NCBI GenBank assembly: GCA_023129805.1
Contig: JAGMBK010000025.1
Location: forward strand, 1 to 16,854
Direction of reading: 5' to 3'
Origin: Candidatus Zixiibacteriota bacterium
Lineage (GTDB): Bacteria > Zixibacteria > MSB-5A5 > SM1-73
DNA length: 16,854 bases
Shown: positions 7,433 through 14,853 of the stretch, piece by piece
Layout of the letters: each line of letters begins with the position of its first letter
How positions within the stretch are numbered: position 1 is the first letter of the stretch
The notes under the pieces: model-generated
The model's input: only the letters and a program-made list of their open reading frames with translations
Told to the model about the DNA's origin: nothing
Database searches by the model: none
Position numbers and translations under genes: made by a program

Positions 7433-7504
7433 TATAAAAGATCGAGGGTAAGGGCTCGTCCTGAAGTCCGCCTTCGGCGGGACCGAAGGATACCCTCGAC
7501 CAAC
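7433..7504. repeat. composite palindromic repeat, long copy
   Basis: The outer arms are TCGAGGGTA (7442-7450) and TACCCTCGA (7491-7499), framed by TATAAAAG before and CCAAC after. Inside are GGGCTCGTCCTGAAG (7452-7466), the reverse complement of 4002-4016, and the small hairpin CCGCC-TTC-GGCGGGA (7468-7482). A short copy lacking the inner modules lies at 9393-9430. Confidence 0.7.
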
Positions 7505-7545
7505 GAATCAAAGGTTTGTAGTTGCTCAATTTATTGAGCTAAAGA

Positions 7546-7563
7546 TGCCCCATAAATGGGGCA
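7546..7563 (-). terminator. hairpin just downstream of the serpin gene
   Basis: TGCCCCATAAATGGGGCA is a perfect palindrome ending ten bases past the serpin stop. On the minus strand it is followed by TCTTT and then by a second hairpin, GCTCAATAAATTGAGC (7523-7538). It is likely the serpin terminator, although the T-run is short. Confidence 0.5.
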
Positions 7564-7572
7564 ACTATAGAT

Positions 7573-8805
7573 CTATTCAAAAACAGGTTCCACGATTTTT
7601 CCGATAAAAAGTATGGTTTGGGACTGATTTTCTCGAATCATAAACACAAATGGTCGATCAACTCGCATCCAAAAACCGGAGGGGGCCAGTCCAAGTGTCA
7701 TTCCAACTACAGTAACCGCAGCAGCTTCAGTGCCCTCTTCATTCACCTCTACAAATGTTTTATGCTTCACCTTGTCGATCCACACACCACCATCTTTATA
7801 CATTTTGGTAAAGTCAGCCCCAGGAGAGAAAGCGATGCCCATTTCCAATGCTATCAAGACGTCATTCAGAGTCAGCTCATATTCGAGAGTGAACTTTGGA
7901 AGGTAGATAACCCCGGAATCGCTTGAGAAACAACTCAGCCAATAATCAAAGTTTTCCTGATCGAATTCCGCAATCAGAGAATCGATATCCGTTTGTAGCT
8001 TTGGGAGAAAAACCGTCATGCTAAAGTCCCCATCACCGTACGGCAAATCAATAGCTTGAAAAACATCGTTTTCGAAATATTGGAATTCACCTTCCTGCTT
8101 CATCATCTTGCACGGGACTTTGGACGCATCAGGCAAAGTAAACACATCATCTTTTGTTTTGTCTTTGTCAAACTCGTAGGTCCAGGTGCCTTTGAAATAT
8201 ATAGCATTAATCAGAAACATTACTATCAAAGGATCAATCGGGTCATCCACAATTTCTTTTATCTTTCCATTGGTATTCTCATCAACCCAACCATTGATTA
8301 TCTTTGCGGCATTCGGGTCGGAAAAATTCAATCCGGTCACTAATGCGCCAAAGTATTTCTTACATAGATTGATGAATTCTTCTTCAGGGGTTAAAGCCTG
8401 ACGGTACCAAATCGAATTTGCAATCTGAAATTGCACTTTGGGGTCGAGCTGAGTCAACAATTTTATCAAGTTTTTGTAGGACTCATTTATCTCCTGAATG
8501 GTCAAACCGGAAAGTTCAAGGGTTTTTTGCATTGCCTCTTGCGTGCTCCCATTGGCGCCGTTATAGGTCATTCCCAATGCCATGGAAACACTCAATGGAG
8601 AGATAAAAACGTTTTTGTCCTTTTCTTCTTTAATAATTTCCTTGAAAAGTTTGAGTCCGAATTTATTGTCTGACTCGACCAGCAGTTTTTCGGCGGCAGT
8701 TAATTCTCGCGAAACTCCGCGGTCAGTAGCAGTAGGGCCCTTTGAACATTGCAAGAAGGCAATGCCCAGTAAGAGCACGAGGAAAAGGTTCAGTTTTTTA
8801 AGCAT
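7573..8805 (-). CDS. serpin (serine protease inhibitor family I4) lipoprotein
   Basis: This 410-residue protein is a complete serpin domain with a lipoprotein signal: a basic MLKK, a hydrophobic run and FLQC, giving lipidated Cys20. Serpins trap proteases by inserting a cleaved reactive loop into a beta-sheet. Conserved parts seen are NVFISPLSVSMALGMTYNGA (residues 65-84), the breach-type region AIYFKGTW, the hinge EEGTEAAAVT (356-365) with small residues at P12-P9, as in inhibitory members, and the signature VDRPFVFMI (382-390). Counting from P17 Glu356 puts P1-P1' at Gly372-Leu373. The loop is about two residues longer than in antitrypsin, so P1 could be shifted to Leu373. The target would then be an elastase- or chymotrypsin-like or a cysteine protease. 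AGAAGGAG lies a few bases before the ATG. Serpins are patchy in bacteria, suggesting transfer. It is convergent with the transporter gene. Confidence 0.93.
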   Translation of the reverse strand: MLKKLNLFLVLLLGIAFLQCSKGPTATDRGVSRELTAAEKLLVESDNKFGLKLFKEIIKEEKDKNVFISPLSVSMALGMTYNGANGSTQEAMQKTLELSGLTIQEINESYKNLIKLLTQLDPKVQFQIANSIWYRQALTPEEEFINLCKKYFGALVTGLNFSDPNAAKIINGWVDENTNGKIKEIVDDPIDPLIVMFLINAIYFKGTWTYEFDKDKTKDDVFTLPDASKVPCKMMKQEGEFQYFENDVFQAIDLPYGDGDFSMTVFLPKLQTDIDSLIAEFDQENFDYWLSCFSSDSGVIYLPKFTLEYELTLNDVLIALEMGIAFSPGADFTKMYKDGGVWIDKVKHKTFVEVNEEGTEAAAVTVVGMTLGLAPSGFWMRVDRPFVFMIRENQSQTILFIGKIVEPVFE

Positions 8806-9367
8806 GATATACTCCTTCTATAATTATGGTAGCTGGTTAAATTCCAATTGTCTTTGTGAAAGCTACGCCAAACCCGGGATTTAAATTTGATATCTCTGTT
8901 GGTATTCTTAACCTCCTTGAATTTGGTGACCATTGTTTTCGTTTTCCAAACAGATCATTTGACTGGAGCACGAATTCTACAGCGAGTTTGAAAATTATTA
9001 CCAAGAACTCTTCAAACACCTGCCCTTACCTTTACCAAACAAACATCGTGCCAAATCTCTTCCTGGTATGATTCGTTCGGCAAGTAGTTATCCAACAGAA
9101 GAATATGGCTGGTAACTTCTTCTATCATCTGTATAATTCGGATTTCAACTCGCCAATTTTAGCGAAGCTAAGAACCTTTTGCGATTCTCAATCTGTGCTA
9201 AGTATCAAAACGCAATTGGGTTACATAAATTCGTTGAAAATTGCGATTACAGGCAAAAGATGTGGGAGCTTCTGCTTTTGGCAATGAATACTTTGTGCGT
9301 TACCTTTTTCTTCTATATCTCATGATTTGTGGCGAAGTGCACATCAGATGAACCCCTTAGGACAAGT

Positions 9368-9386
9368 CTTAAATGCCACATTTAAG
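9368..9386. repeat. 8-bp palindrome upstream of the formate dehydrogenase operon
   Basis: CTTAAATG and CATTTAAG flank CCA. It lies next to the palindrome at 9401-9426, as a paired-hairpin arrangement similar to the two hairpins at 7523-7563. It might instead be an operator, but it sits more than 100 bases before the predicted promoter. Confidence 0.4.
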
Positions 9387-9392
9387 GTAAGA

Positions 9393-9430
9393 CCATAAAA
9401 GGTCGAGGGTAAGAGTAACCTCGACCAACA
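9393..9430. repeat. composite palindromic repeat, short copy
   Basis: GGTCGAGG (9401-9408) and CCTCGACC (9419-9426) pair over a 10-base loop. The sequence CATAAAAGGTCGAGGGTAAG matches the left end of the copy at 7433, and CCTCGACCAACA matches its right end, in the same orientation. The inner modules of the long copy are absent. Confidence 0.65.
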
Positions 9431-9495
9431 GGCCAGAAGAAAAAAGATTGCTGTTCGGTAGCTGGCACCACGTCACAAAACACAGAACTTTTTTC

Positions 9496-9524
9496 TTGAC
9501 AAACCTTAAGGGGCAACATAAATT
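9496..9524 (+). promoter_or_regulatory. sigma-70-type promoter for the formate dehydrogenase operon
   Basis: A consensus -35 box TTGACA (9496-9501), a 17-base spacer and a -10 box TAAATT (9519-9524, four of six matches) lie about 70 bases before fdhE. Transcription would start near 9531. The leader also holds a 13-codon frame (9547-9588) ending just before the fdhE ATG. Confidence 0.55.
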
Positions 9525-9591
9525 GAGATAAGTTATGTATGGTTTTATGTTTGGCGTTGAAAAACAAGAGGCACAAAAGGGATTTTAACCA

Positions 9592-10449
9592 ATGACCATT
9601 CCAGCAGAGAGTAAACTTTATTTTGACCTTTGCCAAAAGATAGCTGAAGCCAGATCTGCTTTCAGAATCGGGCATCAGGATGACATAAGAATTTCAGATG
9701 AGGAGATTCAAAAGCGGGTAGAGGAAAACAAGCCCCTCCTGAACATACAAAAGCTAAAGATAGAGGGAAAATTTCTGGATGAGTTTTTGCGCGATTTTCT
9801 TCCTCTGCTGGAAAAGCATGAGGTTTTCAGCAGGGAGGAAATCCGAAATTTCCTTGCCAATAAAGAAAAAATAAACTTGAGTGAACTTGTCCGCTCAGTC
9901 CTTTCTAAAGATTTGCAAAGCCTAAAATCTCTGTCCTCCCAATATCAGATTGGAATAGATTCTCTTTTGTTTGTTGGTCTGAACCTGAGCCAGGCTTTGC
10001 TTGAACTGTATGCCGGTAAACTCAAACAAAAGGTGGATGAAGAGAACTGGCTTAAGGGAAATTGTCCGGTTTGTGGAAGTTACCCGGCGATAGAAAAACT
10101 GAGAAGGGATGATGGAAAAAGAATACTAAGGTGCAATTTCTGCGGAACCGAGTGGCATCACAAACGGATTATGTGTCCCTTTTGCGGCAACGAGGATCAC
10201 AATAGCTTAAGATATTTTTTTATAGATGAAGACTCATCTACGGAAAAATCAGCTTTCCGGGTGGATGTATGTAACAAATGCAAAAGATACATCAAGACGC
10301 TGGATGAAAGAAAGCTGCCCGAATCTGAAAAGCGTGATTTATACATAGAGAATCTCAATACAGTATACCTGGATGTTTTGGCTCAGAAGGATGGTTACAA
10401 AAGCCCCACTTACTGGATGGTAGCACTATCTGAGGATATATTTGTTTGA
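9592..10449 (+). CDS. fdhE: formate dehydrogenase accessory protein FdhE
   Basis: This is a 285-residue cytoplasmic maturation factor for Tat-exported formate dehydrogenases. It binds the catalytic subunit and is needed for activity. The N-terminal half (about 1-150) is helical. The C-terminal half has the diagnostic four CxxC knuckles: Cys158/161 (GNCPVCGSYP), Cys181/184 (LRCNFCGTEW), Cys195/198 (IMCPFCGN) and Cys227/230 (VCNKC). In E. coli FdhE the cysteines form a rubredoxin-like iron site. Length and knuckle order match the family. The ATG at 9592 has a modest AGGGA nine bases before it. It is the first gene of the operon, and its position beside fdhAB confirms the assignment. The next gene begins 70 bases on. 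Confidence 0.92.
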   Translation: MTIPAESKLYFDLCQKIAEARSAFRIGHQDDIRISDEEIQKRVEENKPLLNIQKLKIEGKFLDEFLRDFLPLLEKHEVFSREEIRNFLANKEKINLSELVRSVLSKDLQSLKSLSSQYQIGIDSLLFVGLNLSQALLELYAGKLKQKVDEENWLKGNCPVCGSYPAIEKLRRDDGKRILRCNFCGTEWHHKRIMCPFCGNEDHNSLRYFFIDEDSSTEKSAFRVDVCNKCKRYIKTLDERKLPESEKRDLYIENLNTVYLDVLAQKDGYKSPTYWMVALSEDIFV

Positions 10450-10502
10450 GAGTTCATGTGAAAAAAATCACAAAATGTAAACTTTTTGAACAAAATCCCA
10501 TA

Positions 10503-10513
10503 GGAGGAGGTGA
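10503..10513 (+). promoter_or_regulatory. strong ribosome binding site deciding the cytochrome start
   Basis: GGAGGAGGTGA is almost fully complementary to the 16S rRNA 3' end. An ATG at 10515 is too close and meets TGA two codons on, so initiation is assigned to the ATG at 10520. Confidence 0.7.
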
Positions 10514-10519
10514 CATGGT

Positions 10520-11023
10520 ATGAAAAGGTTAAGAGCAGTCATCATATTTTCGGCGATACTGGCGGTAGTATTTGTATGGGCATTTGCCCAAACCTCTAAG
10601 AAGGTCACTCCCAAGAAGGAGGAACCCACAGCCTTCCAGATCAGATGCTCGATTTGCCACTCCCTCGAGGAAGTCAGAACAGGGATGGAAAAAATCATCA
10701 TGGATATGCACAAGAAAGCAGGGGTGGAAATCAGCCAGAAGTCTTTGAAAGAAATTGAAACGACCTTTACCTTGCTTCCGGTGGAAGAGCCTCACAAAGG
10801 GCTCTTTCAGGAGAAGTGTGGCAAATGCCATTCTGTAGATAAGGTGGTCATGGTTCATCAGACCACAGATGAAGCAGGGATGAAAGAGATCATCGAAAAG
10901 ATGGCGGAAAAGGAGAAATCCGGAATCTCGAAGGAGGAAGTAGAAAAGATTCATCAGTCCATGATTATCCTAAACGAGATTTACGAGCCGGACGTGGAGT
11001 TGAAAAAAGAAGAGGAAAAATAA
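10520..11023 (+). CDS. periplasmic diheme c-type cytochrome, probable formate dehydrogenase electron partner
   Basis: This 167-residue protein has a signal peptide (MKRLRA, hydrophobic to residue 21, cleavage likely after AFA at 23). Two haem c motifs follow: CSICH at 43-47 and CGKCH at 100-104. The two halves look duplicated. Each runs FQ-x2-C-x2-CHS, then a Val, a Met/Ile-Ile/Met helix (MEKIIMDM; MKEIIEKM), then IS and an acidic helix, with MDM or EKM as possible sixth ligands. The Lys/Glu-rich tail is probably flexible. It lies between fdhE and fdhA with strong ribosome binding sites on both sides, so it is very likely cotranscribed. I infer that it takes electrons from the FdhB clusters in the periplasm, replacing the missing cytochrome b subunit. 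The cytochrome call is firm; the partner role is inferred from context. Confidence 0.85.
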   Translation: MKRLRAVIIFSAILAVVFVWAFAQTSKKVTPKKEEPTAFQIRCSICHSLEEVRTGMEKIIMDMHKKAGVEISQKSLKEIETTFTLLPVEEPHKGLFQEKCGKCHSVDKVVMVHQTTDEAGMKEIIEKMAEKEKSGISKEEVEKIHQSMIILNEIYEPDVELKKEEEK

Positions 11024-11055
11024 ACTAAAAAACTGTAAGGAGGTGAAGAAAGCAC

Positions 11056-14031
11056 ATGAAAATCTCAAGAAGAGGTTTTCTTAAAATCTCCGGCGGAGTG
11101 ACAACCGGGGCGGTTTTGGGCACCTTCGGGGTTCATCTTAAAAGCTCACAGGCACAAGCTCAAACCCTGAAGACCAAGTATGCCAGGGAGACTACCACCA
11201 TTTGTCCATATTGTGGTGTTGGATGCAGTGAGATCGTGTCGGTGAGCAATGGCAAGGTGATAAACATCGAGGGCGACCCGGACCATCCCATCAACCAAGG
11301 CTCACTTTGCAGTAAGGGAGAGGCTCTAATACAGGTGGCAAACAACGAAAGAAGAATGACCAAAGTTCTGTATAGAGCACCTTATAGCGACAAGTGGGAG
11401 GAGAAGAGTTGGGATTGGGCTCTGCCAGAGATCGCCAAAAGAATTAAGAAGACCAGGGACGAGAGCTGGATGGTAAAGGATGAAAGGGGAAGGATAGTAA
11501 ATCGCACAGAAGCCATCGGCGGATTGGGCGGTGCGGCTCTGGATAATGAGGAGTGCTATCTCTGGTCAAAGCTTGCCCGCGCATTGGGCGTAGTCTATTT
11601 AGAGCATCAGGCACGTATATGACACTCTGCCACAGTCGCCAGTTTGGCGGAAACCTACGGCAGAGGAGCTATGACCAATCATTGGATCGATATCAAGAAT
11701 GCAGACTGTATCATGATCATCGGATCCAATGCGGCAGAAAATCATCCCATCTCCTTCAGATGGGTTACCAAGGCGATGGAGAATGGCGCCAAGCTTATAA
11801 GCGTGGATCCCCGCTTCACCCGCACCTCATCCAGAGCCGATATCTATGCCCCCATAAGGTCGGGAAGCGACATCGCCTTCGTCAACGGGCTGATGCATTA
11901 CATCATACATAACAATCTTTACAACAGGGATTATCTGGTAGATCACACCAACGCCAGCTTCCTGGTGGATGAAGGCTTTGGATTTTCAGATGGACTCTTC
12001 ACTGGCTATGATAAGGCCAAAAGGAAATACGGAAAGGACACCTGGAGATATCAACTGGATGGGGATGGAAATCCCCAAAAGGACCCAACTCTGCAAGATC
12101 CCCGTTGTGTGTTCCAGCTTCTAAAGAAGCACCTTTCCCGATACACTCTGGAGAAGGTCTCCAGCATCACCGGATGTCCTACAAAATTGATTGTGGAGGT
12201 GGCGAAGACTTACGGAGCAACCGGAGCCAAGGACAGGTCCGCAACCATCATGTATGCCATGGGTACCACCCAGCACACCGTGGGGACGCAGAACGTGCGA
12301 TCTTATGCCATGCTTCAGCTTCTTCTGGGAAACGTGGGAGTTGCTGGCGGAGGAATCAATGCGCTGAGAGGGGAGTCTAATGTTCAGGGTTCCACTGATA
12401 TGGCTCTCCTGTTTCATATCATTCCCGGTTATCTTAAGACTCCGAGAGTGGAGAACCAAACCTTGGCCGAATACTTGGAAAAGTGGACGCCCAAGTCAAA
12501 CGATCCCAAGAGCGCTAATTGGTGGCAGCATACTCCCAAATACATGATCAGCCTGCTCAAAGCCTTCTGGGGAGACAAGGCACAAAAAGGTAATGAGTTC
12601 TGTTATCAATATCTTCCCAAGGTAAGTGCCAATTACTCCCACATAACCATGTTTGAGGCCATGTACGATGGTGGAATAAAGGGTCTCATCTGTATGGGGC
12701 AAAACCCGGCGGTGGCCGGCCCCAACGTCCTGAAGGAGCGGAAAGCTCTTCAGAAGCTGGATTGGCTGGTGGCAGCGGATCTGTGGGAGACGGAAACAGG
12801 GGCCTTCTGGACTGACCCAGACGTGGATCCGAAGAAGATAGGAACCGAGGTCTTCATGCTGCCTGCGGCCGCTTCCATGGAGAAGGAGGGTAGCATCACC
12901 AACAGCGGTCGCTGGATGCAGTGGAGATATCAGGCGGTTCATCCTCAAGGAGACGCCAAATCCGACCTGTGGATACTTGACCGACTCTATAAAGAGTTGA
13001 AGAAACTCTATGCCAGCGAAGGTGGTGCGTTCCCTGATCCCATAGTAAACCTGAACTGGAATTATGGGGAAGGGGAGGAGCCGGATGTGCATCTGGTAGC
13101 CAAGGAGGTCAACGGCTATGATCTTACCACCGGTCAATTGATGGCAACTTTTGGCAAACTCAAGGACGACGGGACCACTTCTTCAGGAAACTGGTTGTAT
13201 TGTGCCAGCTACACTGAAGCAGGAAATATGGCGGCTCGCAGGGATCCCACGGATGCACCCAATAAGATCGGACTGTATCCCAAGTGGTCCTGGTGCTGGC
13301 CGGTAAACAGAAGGATAATCTACAATCGAGCCTCATGTGATCTTCAGGGCAATCCATACGCTCCTCATAAGTGGGTGGTCAAGTGGACCGGTCCAGAGAC
13401 GAAATGGGCTGGAGATGTGCCAGACGGAGGCTGGCCTCCTGGAGACAAATACTCCTTTATTATGAAACCCGAGGGTCATGCTCGCCTGTTTGGTTTTGGC
13501 TTAGCAGATGGTCCCTTCCCCGAGCACTACGAACCTCTGGAGGCGCCGGTTAAAAATGCTATGACCTCTCAGCAGACCAACCCGGTTATTAAGATATGGG
13601 CTGGTGACATGAACGAAATAGGTTCCGTGGATAAGTATCCCATTATCTGCACAACCTACCGGGTCACAGAGCACTGGCAGGCGGGTGCGATGACCAGAAA
13701 CAATCCCTGGCTGGTGGAGCTCATGCCCGACATGTTCGTGGAGATGAGCAAATCCCTGGCTCAGGCTAAAGGAGTCAAAAATGGGGATAAAGTAAAGGTA
13801 ACCACTGCGCGAGGCAACATTACTGCCTACGCTGTGGTAACCGCTCGCTTCAAGCCCTTCAAGTTGAATGGAAAGTCCTTTGAGCAGATCGGACTGCCAT
13901 GGCATTACGGTTATAAGGGTCTGGCCAAGGGCCACAGTGCTAATTCTCTGACTCCCCATGTGGGCGATGGCAACACAATGATTCCAGAATACAAGGCGTT
14001 CCTCTGCGACGTCGAAAAGGAGGTGGGTTAA
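11056..14031 (+). CDS. fdhA: selenocysteine-containing formate dehydrogenase, catalytic alpha subunit
   Basis: This 991-residue FdnG-type enzyme oxidises formate to CO2 and is read through an in-frame UGA at 11620-11622 as Sec189. The twin-arginine signal RRGFLK (residues 5-10) ends near AQA (33-35), so the enzyme is periplasmic. Cys50, 53, 57 and 85 bind a 4Fe-4S cluster (CPYCGVGC, SLCSKG). After the UGA the sequence continues as HSATVASLAETYGRGAMTNH, the conserved stretch that follows selenocysteine in FdnG, FdoG and FdhF. Then come the bis-MGD binding domains and, from about 845, the C-terminal dinucleotide-binding domain (TTYRVTEHW, NPWLVELMP). Length is close to E. coli FdnG. The metal (Mo or W) cannot be told. 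A strong AGGAGGTGA precedes the ATG. The gene ends one base before fdhB. Confidence 0.95.
11620..11665 (+). promoter_or_regulatory. SECIS-like element for selenocysteine insertion in fdhA
   Basis: Directly after the UGA, CTCTGCC (11625-11631) pairs with GGCAGAG (11659-11665). Within it, CGCC (11637-11640) pairs with GGCG (11646-11649) around the loop AGTTT. Position, two-part stem and a G/U-containing apical loop fit bacterial SECIS elements, which SelB recognises in mRNA. An alternative upper stem, GTTT/AAAC (11642-11654), is possible. Confidence 0.65.
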
Positions 14032-14032
14032 T

Positions 14033-14848
14033 ATGGCAGAAAAAGCGATGCTTCTGGATATGGAGAAGTGCATAGCCTGCCGGGCATGTCAGGTGGCTTG
14101 TAAACAATGGAATGAGCTTCCAGCCGAAAAAACCACCTTCTTTGCGGTCGCAGGCGGCTACCAGAATCCGATAGGGCTTTCTCCCAAAACTTACACCTTA
14201 GTGAAGTTCTACGAGGTGGAAGAACAGAATAAGCTAAAATGGCTTTTCCGGGTGCACCGTTGTATGCAGTGCGTTGATCCGGCATGCGTAAAAGCCTGCC
14301 CGGTAACTCCTAAAGCCATGACACATGATAAAAACACCGGAGCAATATATGTGAATCGCGAACTTTGCATAGGCTGTGGAGCTTGTCGGGAGTATTGTCC
14401 TTTCACCATGCCGGTGATTGACACTGAAGCCGGCAAGTCCACCAAATGCACCTTTTGCTTTGACCGCCTCCCTAATGGAGTGGAACCAGCTTGTTCCAAA
14501 GCCTGTCCCACCGATTGTCTGGTTTTCGGTGAAAGAGATCAGATACTCGAGATGGCTCATAAGGCGAAGCAGCGGTTGGAGAAGAAGGGAAGAAATCCGG
14601 TCATATACGGAGAGACGGAGCTTGACACGGGGACCAAAAAGATCTACGTGCTCCCTGAACCTCTGGATTATTATCCGGATCTTCTCAAAAATCCAAAGGT
14701 CTCCGAGGATTTGGGCTTGTTCCACGAACTTCTAAAACCTTTCGGTACCTTGACCCTATCCGCTGCTTTAGTGGGAATGGTCTTGGCAAAGGCAAGGGAA
14801 GTGAAAGAGAAAAAGGATAGTTTAATTTCAAAAACCGAGGAGGGATAG
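14033..14848 (+). CDS. fdhB: formate dehydrogenase iron-sulfur beta subunit
   Basis: This 271-residue electron-transfer subunit has 16 cysteines set for four 4Fe-4S clusters: Cys13/16/19/23, Cys77/80/85/89, Cys112/115/118/122 and Cys139/142/154/158. This is the FdnH/FdhB pattern. It has no signal peptide and would cross the membrane with FdhA by the Tat route. A hydrophobic segment at about 236-252 (FGTLTLSAALVGMVLA) followed by lysines resembles the single C-terminal anchor of FdnH, so the complex may be tethered to the inner membrane with its clusters in the periplasm. AGGAGGTGGG precedes the ATG, and the gap from the fdhA stop is one base. In FdnGHI the next gene is the cytochrome b gamma subunit; here a porin follows instead. 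It could alternatively pass electrons to a gamma subunit encoded elsewhere. Confidence 0.94.
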   Translation: MAEKAMLLDMEKCIACRACQVACKQWNELPAEKTTFFAVAGGYQNPIGLSPKTYTLVKFYEVEEQNKLKWLFRVHRCMQCVDPACVKACPVTPKAMTHDKNTGAIYVNRELCIGCGACREYCPFTMPVIDTEAGKSTKCTFCFDRLPNGVEPACSKACPTDCLVFGERDQILEMAHKAKQRLEKKGRNPVIYGETELDTGTKKIYVLPEPLDYYPDLLKNPKVSEDLGLFHELLKPFGTLTLSAALVGMVLAKAREVKEKKDSLISKTEEG

Positions 14849-14853
14849 ACTGA

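Larger units (their letters stand above)
8806..9495. other. long intergenic stretch without a recognisable gene
   Basis: This gap between the divergent serpin and formate dehydrogenase genes has only short open frames. The one with the most protein-like composition runs from 8963 to TAA 9113 on the plus strand (50 codons, including EFYSEFENYYQELFKHLP and later SLPGMIRSASSYP). It has no start codon near a Shine-Dalgarno sequence and could be a relic of a lost gene. The short minus-strand frame at 8837-9019 contains GFGVAFTKTIGI but is equally unsupported. The right end holds two hairpins, listed separately. The serpin promoter must lie just left of 8830-8880, but I see no convincing boxes. Confidence 0.45.

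Noticed and set aside
9547..9588. 13-codon frame before fdhE as a leader peptide
   Set aside because: It has no Shine-Dalgarno sequence and no attenuator-type hairpin around it, so there is no positive support.
11056..11622. A separate 188-residue truncated oxidoreductase followed by an independent 795-residue gene
   Set aside because: The two parts are one frame interrupted only by a UGA at the known selenocysteine position, with conserved family sequence on both sides and a SECIS-like hairpin. It is neither a pseudogene nor a frameshift.
12496..13137. Minus-strand frame of 213 codons inside fdhA
   Set aside because: It is fully covered by the conserved fdhA coding sequence and has no domain or start signal.
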